A DNA stretch of 64,000 nucleotides from Ensifer sp. USDA 6670. GTDB taxonomy: Bacteria; Pseudomonadota; Alphaproteobacteria; Rhizobiales; Rhizobiaceae. The DNA lies in the NCBI GenBank assembly GCA_000421085.1, contig ATWE01000014.1:124001-188000 (forward strand), written 5' to 3'. Made by a program: the position numbers and the translations under genes. Below the pieces are notes generated by a model. It saw nothing but the letters and a program-made list of their open reading frames with translations. It was not told the DNA's origin and ran no database searches. Of the stretch, positions 52,568 through 61,582 are shown in pieces (the first letter of the stretch is position 1; the number at the start of each line of letters is the position of its first letter).

Positions 52568-53509
52568 TCAGGCAGGAGTAGGCTGGCGCTCCTCACGTCT
52601 CAGACCCGCATAGGTATCGGTCAGGCGCGCCTGAGCTTCCTCGATATTGCGTGGCGGAGGGGTGGGGTCGATGCCGACGAGCTTGGCGATGTTGTTGCCG
52701 AGATAGCCCTCGAGATCGTCCTCGGAAAGCCCGAGGCCGTGGGGCGGTTCGTGGCAGAGAACCTCGAGCTCGCGCAGCCACATGCCGGGTTCGTTCGGTG
52801 GCGAGTCCGTACCGAAGACGATCTTGTGTTTCGGCAGCTCTTTCGCGAATTCGACGATGCGGGATTGGAAGCACCAGCCGGACTCGCAGTAGACGTTTGG
52901 TGTATCCATCGCCATCCAGAAGGATTCGAACGAGTAGTTGCCCCCGGTCTGGATGCCGAAATGCCCGATGATGAAATTGACCATCGGGAACTCGCGAATG
53001 ATCGGATAGAACATCGTCGGAATGGTGTAGGGCCCGTCACCGGTGTGGATGAGCACGACCACTCCGAGTTCCGCGCACTTCTTCATCGCCGGGCGCAGCC
53101 AGTCGAGGGCCCGGTCGGGCCGGTAACCATGCATGTTGGCATGCAGCTTCAGCATCTTGAAGCCGTATTCCTTGACATGAAATTCGAGCTCGGCCGCGCC
53201 GTTTTCCGGTCCCCAGCGCGGATTGTAGTTGAAGTTGCCGATGAAGCGGTCCGGGTATTTCTGGCAAAGTTCGGCGATATACGCCATGTAGTCGCGGATG
53301 CCTTCGCGGCCCATGCGGTTGCCGTCGCGATAGCCGGTGTTACCGGGCGGCGGCTGGATGAAGCCCATATCGATCCGGCGAGGCTTGCCGTTGATCATGT
53401 AGGGTCCGTCCATCAGTTTCAGCATGCGCTCGCCATTGAAGGGGGTGCCGGTGTGGCGCCATGCCTCGTCGACCAGATTGGTCGGGTGGAGGTGGGTATC
53501 GATGATCAT
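52568..53509 (-). CDS. ACMSD/amidohydrolase-2 family protein with intact HxH
   Basis: This 313-residue TIM-barrel protein belongs to the ACMSD-type amidohydrolase family, which includes gamma-resorcylate, isoorotate and 5-carboxyvanillate decarboxylases. Its first strand has the metal ligands MIIDTHLHP (His6 and His8); later ligand positions appear as HTGDGPY, GHFG and GTDSPPNEPG. It follows a GGAG site. It is very similar along its whole length to the next gene upstream, which lacks the HxH. Reaction may be hydrolysis or non-oxidative decarboxylation of a ring acid. Confidence 0.85.
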   Translation of the reverse strand: MIIDTHLHPTNLVDEAWRHTGTPFNGERMLKLMDGPYMINGKPRRIDMGFIQPPPGNTGYRDGNRMGREGIRDYMAYIAELCQKYPDRFIGNFNYNPRWGPENGAAELEFHVKEYGFKMLKLHANMHGYRPDRALDWLRPAMKKCAELGVVVLIHTGDGPYTIPTMFYPIIREFPMVNFIIGHFGIQTGGNYSFESFWMAMDTPNVYCESGWCFQSRIVEFAKELPKHKIVFGTDSPPNEPGMWLRELEVLCHEPPHGLGLSEDDLEGYLGNNIAKLVGIDPTPPPRNIEEAQARLTDTYAGLRREERQPTPA

Positions 53510-53548
53510 GCTATTTCTCCGATTTCATGAAACGCGCGTGCGGAAGGC

Positions 53549-54475
53549 TCATGCCGGCTGAAGGCTGGCATGAGTTCCCTTGAGGCGCGCCTGCGCCTCC
53601 TCCACGCTGCGTGGCGGCGGCGTCGGATCGAGACCGATCATCCGGGCGATGTTGTTGCCGAGGTAGTCCTCGAGCGTATCCTCGTCGAGGTTCAGCCCCT
53701 GGGGCGGCTCGTGGCACAGCACCTCGAGGAGGCGCAGCCACATTCCCGGCTCGTTCGGGGGCGTGTCGGTGCCGAACAGGATCTTGTGCTTCGGCAGTTC
53801 CTTGGCGAATTCGACGATGCGCGACTGCAGGCACCAGCCGGATTCGACATAGATGTTCGGCGCATCCATCGCCATCTGGAACGGCTCGAAGACATAGACG
53901 CCGCCCGTTTGCACGCCGAAATGCCCGAGGACGAAATTGACCGACGGAAACTCTCGGATGATCGGATAGAATTCGGTCGGGATGCTGTAGGGGCCGTCGC
54001 CGGTATGCACCTTCACGATGAGGCCGAGGTCGGCGCATTTCCGCATCGCGGGCCGCAGCCAGTCGAGCGCCCGGTCGGGACGGTAGGCATGCATGTTCGC
54101 CTGAAGCTGCACCATCTTGAAGCCATATTCCTTGGCGTGGTGCTCGATTTCTTCGGCGCCGTTCTGCGTCCCGTAGCGGGGATTGTAGACGAAGCAGCCG
54201 AGGAAGCGGTCCGGATATTTCTGAACGAGCTCGACGGTGTAGGACATATAGTCCCGGATCGCCGCCTTGCCGGTCAGATCGCCGTAGCCGTCGGTGTAAA
54301 TCGTATTGCCCTGCGGGGGCTGGATGAAAGCTTTGTCGATGCGGCGCGGCTTTCCGTTCACATAATAAGGGCCATCCATCATCTTGAGGAGGCGCTCACC
54401 TGTAAAAGGCTCGCCATCGTGCCGCCAGGCCAGATCCACAATCTTGGTCGGGTAGCAGCTAATGTCGATAATCAT
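53549..54475 (-). CDS. ACMSD/amidohydrolase-2 paralogue lacking the HxH metal motif
   Basis: This 308-residue protein is a tandem paralogue of the product at 52568-53509, with long near-identical stretches such as GKPRRID, FIQPP, HANMHAYRPDRALDWLRPAM-like and GTDTPPNEPG. The first-strand metal motif DTHLHP is replaced by DISCYP, so both metal histidines are gone while the later His and Asp ligands remain. The start at 54475 follows GGAGAG. It is the first gene of the five-gene minus-strand operon. It may be a non-catalytic partner of the other copy or use a different metal site. Confidence 0.83.
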   Translation of the reverse strand: MIIDISCYPTKIVDLAWRHDGEPFTGERLLKMMDGPYYVNGKPRRIDKAFIQPPQGNTIYTDGYGDLTGKAAIRDYMSYTVELVQKYPDRFLGCFVYNPRYGTQNGAEEIEHHAKEYGFKMVQLQANMHAYRPDRALDWLRPAMRKCADLGLIVKVHTGDGPYSIPTEFYPIIREFPSVNFVLGHFGVQTGGVYVFEPFQMAMDAPNIYVESGWCLQSRIVEFAKELPKHKILFGTDTPPNEPGMWLRLLEVLCHEPPQGLNLDEDTLEDYLGNNIARMIGLDPTPPPRSVEEAQARLKGTHASLQPA

Positions 54476-54786
54476 CAGTCTCTCCAGAGTTGCCGTCAAT
54501 CCAATTCACGGATTGTCCATGAGCGAAGCGCCCCGGAGTTCGACGTCAACTTTGCTGAAGGCGAGGTCAGAAAGATCCGTCGGGCTGCGGTCTGCGCGAT
54601 CGCATGTCAGCAATTCCCGACCGGATGTTGTATCGTGAGATACTAACGCGGCTGACCGCTTCTACTGACGTGGAGAACATTAAGACAGCTTAGAGGGAAT
54701 GAAAAGTACATTTCATCAAACTGATCAATTAATAAACAATTCGAAAGAATTCATTCTGTGAGTGGTTGCTCAGCGGAGTACAGGCA
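54476..54786. other. Divergent intergenic region, 311 bp
   Basis: This region should hold the promoter of the amidohydrolase-UbiD operon and that of the DUF2243 gene. It contains the dyad GTATCGTGAGATAC (54630-54643), a candidate operator, and an AT-rich end (54690-54755) with AATTAATAAACAATTCG. No gene is seen. Confidence 0.5.
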
Positions 54787-55281
54787 TTGGACGACACCGC
54801 AAAAGAAAACGCAGGATTTCCCGCTGCAGCCGGAATCCTCCTCGGCCTCGGTCTCGGGGGCTTCTTCGACGGCATCGTTCTGCATCAGGTGCTGCAGTGG
54901 CATCACATGCTGAGCAGCGCAGGCTTTCCACCGGACAGCCTGGAAAATCTGAGACTGAATACGTTCTTCGACGGCCTCTTCCATATGGGCACATATGTTT
55001 TCGTCGTGCTGGGCCTGATCGTTCTGTGGCGCAGGGGGCGGCGGAGATCCCTGCTTTGGTCGGCAAAGCTTATTGCCGGTACCTTCCTCATCGGGTTCGG
55101 CGCCTTCAACCTGATCGAGGGTACCGTCAATCACCAGATTCTCGGCCTGCATCACGTCAACGAGACCGTGCCGCGCGATCAGTGGGTCTACTGGGACACA
55201 GGCTTTCTTCTCTGGGGAGCCTTGATGCTGATTGCCGGGTGGGTCCTGTACCGGTCCGGTAAACGAGAGCTTTCGAGATGA
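54787..55281 (+). CDS. DUF2243 membrane protein
   Basis: This 164-residue protein has four hydrophobic helices and the DUF2243 pattern: GGFFDGIVLHQVLQWHHMLS near residues 24-43, NTFFDGLFHMGTY, and FNLIEGTVNHQILGLHHV near 113-130, rich in conserved His that could bind metal or haem. The start is taken as TTG 54787 after a GGAG at 54775; TTG 54766 is an alternative. The family is found near cytochrome oxidase genes in other bacteria but its function is unknown. It stands alone here, convergent with the DapA-family gene. Confidence 0.78.
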   Translation: MDDTAKENAGFPAAAGILLGLGLGGFFDGIVLHQVLQWHHMLSSAGFPPDSLENLRLNTFFDGLFHMGTYVFVVLGLIVLWRRGRRRSLLWSAKLIAGTFLIGFGAFNLIEGTVNHQILGLHHVNETVPRDQWVYWDTGFLLWGALMLIAGWVLYRSGKRELSR

Positions 55282-55303
55282 ACGGGTATAGGGCGAACAG
55301 CTC

Positions 55304-56185
55304 TTACAGCAGCCGGTGCCGCACCAGGATCTCCCGGATTCTTGCGTCCTGCTCCTCGCTCGGAAGCAGTGCCGGCTGGCGGGAGGCGCCGACGGAGGGA
55401 TCCTGCAGGTAGAGCGAGCGCTTGACCAGGGCCGGCGGGAAGCCGAGGCCGTAAAGCTCGGTGCGGAAGGCCGTATAGATTGCCTGCTGGCGTTCCGCCT
55501 CCGCAATGTTGCCGTTGTTGAACGCGCTGAGAATGCCGGCGAGCACCTCCGGCATGGCATTGCCGAGGCCGGAAATGCAGCCGGCCGCGCCGTTCTGCAG
55601 CGACCAGAGAACCAGATGGTCGGGGCCGGAATAGACTTCGAAACCCGGCACGTCGCGCGCCACCTGCAGATAGGCCTCGAGCGTATCCTGCGCACCGCCG
55701 GAATCCTTGATCCCGGCGATATTGCCGTGCGAGGCAAGCTCCAGCGCCGTCTGCGGCTCGATATGGTTCTGGGTGCGGGAGGGAATGTCATAGAGATAGA
55801 CCGGGGTCTCTACGGCATCGGCGACCGTCGAGAAGTGCCGGACCAGGCCGTCCTGCGTACAGGCGATGAAGAAGGGGGTGATGACGGCGATGCCGCTGAC
55901 GCCGATGCGGTCGAACGCGCGCGCGAGCTGCAGGGTCTCGAAGGTCGCGGGCATGCCGGCATTGACTATGACATCGACGCGGCCGCCGACCTCGTCGACC
56001 ACTTCCTCGGTGAGGCGGATCTTCTCCTCATGCGTGAGCGCGGTGAAATCGCCATTGGTGCCGGCGCACATGATATTGTTGCCGGCGGCGACCTGACGGC
56101 GCACCTGGGCGCGGGTCGCCTCGTAATTGATCGTCTCGTCCTCGTTGAAGCAGGTGACGAGGGCGACGAAGGCTTTCTTGGACAT
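55304..56185 (-). CDS. DapA/N-acetylneuraminate-lyase family protein
   Basis: This 293-residue TIM-barrel lyase has the Schiff-base Lys160 (GIKDSGG), catalytic Tyr132 (YLYDIPSRT) and a GTTGE-like GTNGDF at 42-47. The YDIPSRT stretch is close to that of true DHDPS/NAL enzymes, so it is nearer to the catalytic core family than the copy at 21142. It overlaps the ABC ATPase gene by ATGA and closes the second importer cassette, so it likely cleaves the imported compound or its product. True lysine-pathway DapA is unlikely because of this location. Confidence 0.85.
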   Translation of the reverse strand: MSKKAFVALVTCFNEDETINYEATRAQVRRQVAAGNNIMCAGTNGDFTALTHEEKIRLTEEVVDEVGGRVDVIVNAGMPATFETLQLARAFDRIGVSGIAVITPFFIACTQDGLVRHFSTVADAVETPVYLYDIPSRTQNHIEPQTALELASHGNIAGIKDSGGAQDTLEAYLQVARDVPGFEVYSGPDHLVLWSLQNGAAGCISGLGNAMPEVLAGILSAFNNGNIAEAERQQAIYTAFRTELYGLGFPPALVKRSLYLQDPSVGASRQPALLPSEEQDARIREILVRHRLL

Positions 56186-57831
56186 CAGTGACTCCGCTTG
56201 GGCATGAGAGTGTCGGCAGCCCCGGCCGGCACCGATGCGAGGTGCCCGGCCTTTGCATCGGGATCGGGACTGAGGCTGGCCGCGAGAAGGGCGCGGGTAT
56301 AGGCCTGCCGCGGCGTATCGAAGACCTCGCGGACGGTGCCGAGCTCGACGACTTCTCCCTGCTGCATGACCATGACGTAATCGGCGAAATCGCGAACGAC
56401 CGGCAGGTCATGGGCGATGAAGATGAAGGCTATGCCCATCTCGCGGCGCAGCCTGTCGAGAAGCTCGATCACCTGCGCCTGGACGGAAACGTCGAGCGCG
56501 GAAACGGCCTCGTCACAGATGATCAGTTGCGGCTCGAGCGCAAGCGCCCGGGCAATGGCGATGCGCTGGCGCTGGCCGCCTGAAAACTGGTGCGGATAGC
56601 GGCTCATGTGTTCGGCCGAAAGGCCGACCTGCACCAGGAGCTCCGCCACGCGTTGCCGCCATTTTGCCTTGGGCAGGATGTCCGGATGGATGACCCAGGC
56701 CTCGGAGATCAGCTGGTAGACCGTCATGCGCGGGTTGAGCGACTGGGTCGGATCCTGGAACACCATCTGGAGGTCGCGCCGGAGCTTGTAAAGTTCAGCC
56801 GGCGAAAGCGCGAACAGGTCGCGGCCCTTCCAGAGCGCCGTGCCGCCATCCGGCTCGTCGAGACGCAAGAGGGCACGGGCAAGCGTCGATTTGCCGGAGC
56901 CGCTTTCTCCGACGACAGCCATGGTCTCGCCGGGCATCAGGTCGAAGGAGATGCCCTTCAGCGCTTCGAAGGCGCCGTAGGTCTTGCGCACGTCGCGCAC
57001 GCTGAGCAGGGGTTCGGCGCGCGCGCCGGGTTCGTGCATCGCGCCCTTGCCAGGGGCGGCGGCGATGAGCTTCTGCGTATAGGGATGCTGCGGGTTCTTG
57101 TAGATCTCGCGCACGGTTCCCGCTTCGACGATGGCGCCCTTTTCCATCACGACGACCCGGTCGGCGATCTCGGAGACGACGCCGAGATCGTGGGTGATGA
57201 TCAGCACCGCCATGCCCGTTTCGCGCTGCAGCTCCTTCAGAAGCTTCAGCACTTCCGCCTGCACCGTCACGTCGAGCGCGGTCGTCGGTTCGTCGGCGAT
57301 CAGGAGGTCCGGCCGGAGCGCCAGCGCCATGGCGATCATGACGCGCTGGCGCTGACCGCCGGAGAATTCGTGCGGATATTTGCGCATTGCCCGCTCGGGC
57401 TCGGGGATTCCGACGCGGCGAAGGAGCCGCAGCGCCTCTTCGCGCGCCTTGCTGCCGGCGAGCCCGTGAGTGGTCATGGCTTCCGAGATCTGCCAGCCGA
57501 CGCTGTAGACCGGATTGAGATGACTGAGCGGATCCTGAAAGATCATGGCGACGCGGCGGCCGTTGATCTCGCGCCGCGCCTCGGCGGGCATCGTCAGCAG
57601 GTCCCTGCCGTCCAGCAGGATTTCGCCGGCACTGATGCGGCCCGGCGGCAAGTCGATGAGGTTCATGATCGCCGACGAGGAGACGGACTTGCCGGATCCG
57701 CTTTCGCCGAGGATCGCCAGCGTCTCGCCCTTGTCGAGGTGATAGGAGATAGACTTGACGGCATGGACCACGCCGGTCGCGGTGTGGAACTCGACGGAGA
57801 GGTTACGGACCTCGAGCAGATGTTCAGCCAT
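56185..57831 (-). CDS. ABC transporter ATP-binding protein, fused DppD-DppF type
   Basis: The 548-residue product contains two ATPase domains, with Walker A GESGSGKS near residues 38-45 and 306-313 and two FSGGQRQR signatures. It is colinear with the fused ATPase at 25667-27307, including the [15 protein letters not shown]-loops. It overlaps the DppC-type permease gene upstream by 8 bases and the DapA-family start by ATGA. It powers the second importer. Confidence 0.9.
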   Translation of the reverse strand: MAEHLLEVRNLSVEFHTATGVVHAVKSISYHLDKGETLAILGESGSGKSVSSSAIMNLIDLPPGRISAGEILLDGRDLLTMPAEARREINGRRVAMIFQDPLSHLNPVYSVGWQISEAMTTHGLAGSKAREEALRLLRRVGIPEPERAMRKYPHEFSGGQRQRVMIAMALALRPDLLIADEPTTALDVTVQAEVLKLLKELQRETGMAVLIITHDLGVVSEIADRVVVMEKGAIVEAGTVREIYKNPQHPYTQKLIAAAPGKGAMHEPGARAEPLLSVRDVRKTYGAFEALKGISFDLMPGETMAVVGESGSGKSTLARALLRLDEPDGGTALWKGRDLFALSPAELYKLRRDLQMVFQDPTQSLNPRMTVYQLISEAWVIHPDILPKAKWRQRVAELLVQVGLSAEHMSRYPHQFSGGQRQRIAIARALALEPQLIICDEAVSALDVSVQAQVIELLDRLRREMGIAFIFIAHDLPVVRDFADYVMVMQQGEVVELGTVREVFDTPRQAYTRALLAASLSPDPDAKAGHLASVPAGAADTLMPKRSH

Positions 57832-58747
57832 TTTTGCCGCCCTTCGTTTCGAGACGCCAGCGCTGTACCGGATCGAGCGCGATCCGCATCCAGTTGGACA
57901 GCAGGTTCAGCGACATGGTGGTGAGAATGATGGCAAGGCCGGGCCAGAAGGAGAGCCACCAGGCATTGGTGAGATATTGCCGACCCTGCGAGATCATCAA
58001 GCCCCAGGTGATTTCCGGCGGCTGGATGCCGATGCCGAGGAAGGACAGCGCGCTCTCCGCCAGCATGACATAGGCGAAATCGAGCGTGGCGAGCGTCGTC
58101 AGCGTGGGCAGCACGACCGGCAGGATGTGGCGGAAGAGGATGCGCTTGCTGGAGGCGCCCATGACCCGGGCAGCCTGCACGAACATGCGCTCGCGGATCT
58201 CGAGCACTTCGGCGCGGGTGGTGCGCAGATAGACCGGAATGCGGGTGATGGCGAGCACCAGCATGAGGTTGAGGATCGAGGAACCGAGCACATAGAGTAC
58301 GATCACCGCGATCAGCAGAGACGGGAAGGACATGATCACGTCGGCGAGACGCATGATGGTTTGACTCACGCGCGGCAAGGAAAAGCCGGCAATGAGGCCG
58401 AGAACGGTGCCGATCACCGAGGAAAGGATCACGGCGCCGGCGGCGACCATCAGGGTGTTTTGGGCGGCAACGATGATGCGGGCGAAGAGCGGACGGCCGA
58501 GCGCGTCGGCCCCCATCCACCAGACCCAGCTGCGGGTCCAGTCGAATGGCGGCAGGTTGCGGCCGCGCAGGTTCTGCTTCGTCGCGAGTTCGCCCAGCCA
58601 GGCCGGGCCGACGAGGGCTATGGCGAGGACGATGAGAAGGAAGATCGCCGCGCACAGCGCGAACTTGTCCGCCAGCAGCATGCGCATCATGCGGACCGGG
58701 AGGGACGGCTCTGCGGCGATGATATTGTCGGTGGTTGCCAGGGTCAT
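57824..58747 (-). CDS. ABC transporter permease, DppC type
   Basis: This 307-residue permease has six helices and the DppC layout, with GADALGRPLFARIIVAAQNT after the first periplasmic loop and the EAA-type loop QAARVMGASSKRILFRHILP near residue 190. It parallels the DppC-type protein at 24723. It overlaps the ATPase start by 8 bases and starts 15 bases after the DppB-type stop. Confidence 0.88.
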   Translation of the reverse strand: MTLATTDNIIAAEPSLPVRMMRMLLADKFALCAAIFLLIVLAIALVGPAWLGELATKQNLRGRNLPPFDWTRSWVWWMGADALGRPLFARIIVAAQNTLMVAAGAVILSSVIGTVLGLIAGFSLPRVSQTIMRLADVIMSFPSLLIAVIVLYVLGSSILNLMLVLAITRIPVYLRTTRAEVLEIRERMFVQAARVMGASSKRILFRHILPVVLPTLTTLATLDFAYVMLAESALSFLGIGIQPPEITWGLMISQGRQYLTNAWWLSFWPGLAIILTTMSLNLLSNWMRIALDPVQRWRLETKGGKNG

Positions 58748-58761
58748 GGTCCGTTGCCTCC

Positions 58762-59676
58762 TCAGTGCCGGATGCGCGGATCGAGCAGCGCATAGGCGAT
58801 GTCGATCAGCACGTTCATGAGGAAGATCGCAATGGCTGTGACGAGGATCGCCGCCAGCACCACGTTGAAATCGCGTTGCAGGATGGAATCGATCATGAGC
58901 TTGCCGACGCCGGGAAAGCCGAAGATCGTCTCGACCACGACCGCGCCGTTCAGCAGGCTCGCTGCCTGATCGCCGACCACGGTAATGACGGGCAGCATCG
59001 CATTGCGCAGAGCGTGGATGAAGATGATCGGCCCGGACTTCACGCCCTTGGCCCGCGCGGTCTTCACATAGGCCGAGGACAGCGCGCTGACCATGGAGCC
59101 GCGCACCACCTGGACGATGATGCCGAAGGGGCGGACGAAGAGAACCGCGATCGGCAGGATCCAGTGCACGACCGATCCGGTGCCGGATGTCGGCAGGATC
59201 GCGAAGTTGATCGAGAAGATGACGATGGCGACGATCGCCAGCCAGAAATCAGGAACGGACGCACCGATGAGCGAGACCATCGAGGACAGCCGGTCGAAGA
59301 AACCGCCGGAGCGGAAGGCGCCCAGCGAGCCGACCACTATCGCCGCTCCCGTGACCAGCGTCATCGTGATGACGGCAAGCCAGAGAGTCCAGGTGAAGGC
59401 TTCGAGGACGACATCGAGGGCAGGGCGGGCCTTGCGCAGGGATTCGCCGAGGTCCCCGGTGACGACATCGCCCACATAGCGGGCGAACTGGACGAGGACC
59501 GGATCGTTCAGTCCGTGCAGCTCGCGGAACTGCTCCTTCATCTCGGCGGAGGCTTCGACGGGCAGAAACAGGGCGGCCGGGTCGCCGGTCATCCGGGACA
59601 GGAAGAATACCATGACGACCAGGCCGATGAGCGAGATCAGGCTTGCGAGCGCACGTTGGCGGATGAATCTGAGCAT
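58762..59676 (-). CDS. ABC transporter permease, DppB type
   Basis: This 304-residue permease opens MLRFIRQRALASLISLIGLV and has the family loop ARAKGVKSGPIIFIHALRNA near residue 205. Its sequence follows the DppB-type protein at 23803 closely (FFLSRMTGDPA, LNDPVLVQFARY, PTSGTGS), showing common origin of the two cassettes. The start at 59676 trims a longer frame. It lies 85 bases after the binding-protein stop. Confidence 0.88.
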   Translation of the reverse strand: MLRFIRQRALASLISLIGLVVMVFFLSRMTGDPAALFLPVEASAEMKEQFRELHGLNDPVLVQFARYVGDVVTGDLGESLRKARPALDVVLEAFTWTLWLAVITMTLVTGAAIVVGSLGAFRSGGFFDRLSSMVSLIGASVPDFWLAIVAIVIFSINFAILPTSGTGSVVHWILPIAVLFVRPFGIIVQVVRGSMVSALSSAYVKTARAKGVKSGPIIFIHALRNAMLPVITVVGDQAASLLNGAVVVETIFGFPGVGKLMIDSILQRDFNVVLAAILVTAIAIFLMNVLIDIAYALLDPRIRH

Positions 59677-59761
59677 GGCAGCCCTCGATTTTGCATGAGG
59701 CGGCGGGGGTCCCGCCGCCAGAAGGTCTTCTTTTCGAATGGCCGCTCGTCCGCGGTTCAGA

Positions 59762-61261
59762 TCATTTGATCTTGATCTCGGAGAGCTGCAGCATGGAATT
59801 CGTCGCCATCGTCGGCTTGAAGTCCAGTCGCTCGGACACCCGCGAGAAACCGACCATGTGGAACAGCAGCACGTCTGCCACCACCTCGTCATGGACATAG
59901 GCGATGACCTCGGACCAGAGCTTGGCGCGTTCGTCGCCGACGGCTGCCGAGGCACGGGCGATCAGGTCGTCGACCTTCGGATCGGAGAAGCCCGACTGTG
60001 TGCCTTCGGAGTCGTATTTGAAGAACATCGAGAAGGAGGGATCACCCTTCGAGTTGTCGTGCATCGCGGCAACCAGCTGGGGACCGCGCCCTTCCTTGAA
60101 GGGCTTCGAATAATAGACTTCGTGCTCGGCGACTTCTACGAATTTGAGCTCGACCTTGAGCCCGACCTCCTGCAGCTGCGCCTGGATGGCCTCCATGATC
60201 TCGGTCACGTTCGGGAAGTTCGCGGTGCGCGCGATGATGGTGATCGGCGTCTCTACCTTGACGCCATCGGCCTTGGCCTCCTCGATGAGCTTCTTGGCCT
60301 GCTCGGGATCGTAGGGGAAGACCTTAACGTCGGGGTTCCAGCCGAGCGTCGGCGGCGGAACGATCGCGGTGGCGAGGACGGCGCTGTCGGGCACCAGCGT
60401 GCCGAGGAACGCTTCGCGGTCGATCGCGAGGTTCAAAGCGCGACGGATGCGGACGTCGTTCAACGGCTCGATATTGTGGTCGATGCGCAGATAGACGGTT
60501 TCGCTGTCGAGATAGGAGAAGTCGGTGGCCGGGTTGGTCGCTTCGGTCTGCGAGATGGACGGCGACAGATCGGCTTCGCCCGTCTGGACCATTGCGGCGC
60601 GAACCGCAGGATCGGCGCGGAACAGATAGGTGGCCTCGGTGACCTCGGGCTTTTCGCCCCAGTAGTCGTCACGGGCGGAGAGTACGATCTGCTGTCCGGG
60701 CGTCCAGTCGGTCAGCTTGTAGGGGCCGGTGCCGACGGGCTCGCGCACGAATTCCATCGGCGTCTCTTCCGGCACGATCGTCAGCAACGACAGGAGCAGC
60801 GGCAGGATCGGCTGGACCGGATCGACCGTGAAATCGACCGTCGTGTCGTCGACGACGTCGATCTTGACGTTCATGCCGCCGAAATAGCGGCGCGACTCGC
60901 AGGCATTCTTGTCGCTCATCACGCGGTCGAAGCTGTACTTGACGTCCTTCGCGTTGAAGTCGGTGCCGTCGGAGAACTTCACGCCCTTGCGCAGGTGAAA
61001 GCGCCAGCTGCCATCCTCCTTCTGCTCCCAACTCTCGGCAAGGCGTGGCATCAGGCCCTTGCCCTCGCGAACGTCGAGCTCGGTCAGAGTCTCGCTGACG
61101 TTTTGCATGATGATGCGGCCGATGTTCGAGCGCGTGGCCATGCAGGGTTCGAGCAGGTCCGCCTCTTCCGGCAGAACGATCTTGACCGGCCCGGATGCCG
61201 CGAAGGCCGGGGCAAGCGCGGAGCCCAGCATCAGGGCTCCCATAATCAGTGTTCTTTTCAT
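59762..61261 (-). CDS. ABC transporter substrate-binding protein, family 5
   Basis: This 499-residue periplasmic protein has a signal peptide (MKRTLIMGALMLGSALAPAF, cleavage after AFA) and family-5 motifs WRFHLRKGVKFSDGTDFNA, EPVGTGPYKLTDW and IRRALNLAIDREAFL. It shares the opening pattern VKIVLPE-x-A-x-L-x-PC-x5-S-x-IGRII with the protein at 22222, so the two are paralogues. The ATG at 61261 is preferred because GGAGG is 9 bases upstream. It is the first gene of the second cassette. Ligand is unknown; the divergent sialidase-like operon hints at an oligosaccharide or acidic sugar. Confidence 0.87.
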   Translation of the reverse strand: MKRTLIMGALMLGSALAPAFAASGPVKIVLPEEADLLEPCMATRSNIGRIIMQNVSETLTELDVREGKGLMPRLAESWEQKEDGSWRFHLRKGVKFSDGTDFNAKDVKYSFDRVMSDKNACESRRYFGGMNVKIDVVDDTTVDFTVDPVQPILPLLLSLLTIVPEETPMEFVREPVGTGPYKLTDWTPGQQIVLSARDDYWGEKPEVTEATYLFRADPAVRAAMVQTGEADLSPSISQTEATNPATDFSYLDSETVYLRIDHNIEPLNDVRIRRALNLAIDREAFLGTLVPDSAVLATAIVPPPTLGWNPDVKVFPYDPEQAKKLIEEAKADGVKVETPITIIARTANFPNVTEIMEAIQAQLQEVGLKVELKFVEVAEHEVYYSKPFKEGRGPQLVAAMHDNSKGDPSFSMFFKYDSEGTQSGFSDPKVDDLIARASAAVGDERAKLWSEVIAYVHDEVVADVLLFHMVGFSRVSERLDFKPTMATNSMLQLSEIKIK

Positions 61262-61582
61262 TTGCATTCTCCTCCCTCTAGGATCTCGTCTGTGGCGCGG
61301 CGACTTCGGTGCGCCTCTCTCCATGCAGGCATTAGCGGCAGTCAGCCTCCTCGCCGCTAAGCGCCCTTCTGCCGGCCGAATTGCCCAGACCATCCGATTT
61401 CTTGGTAAGTTTGTCAAATTGTTTTCGCCTAAATTCTAGGGCGAGAAATTTTGAAATAGAAAATACACTTTAAAATCAGCCATTTAGTGCCAAATATACT
61501 CGAGGTTCTGCGCGCCATCGACAAATAGAAAACTTGACAACTTGAGAAATTCCGCGATTGTCCGATGCATGAGGAGGCTTTC
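61262..61582. other. Divergent control region, 321 bp
   Basis: This gap lies between the second importer and the sialidase-like operon. The part from 61405 to 61560 is AT-rich. TTGACAA occurs once on each strand, at 61417-61411 (minus) and 61534-61540 (plus), both preceded by AAT/AAC and followed by CTT, so they may be -35 boxes or paired operator sites. No gene is seen. Confidence 0.5.
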
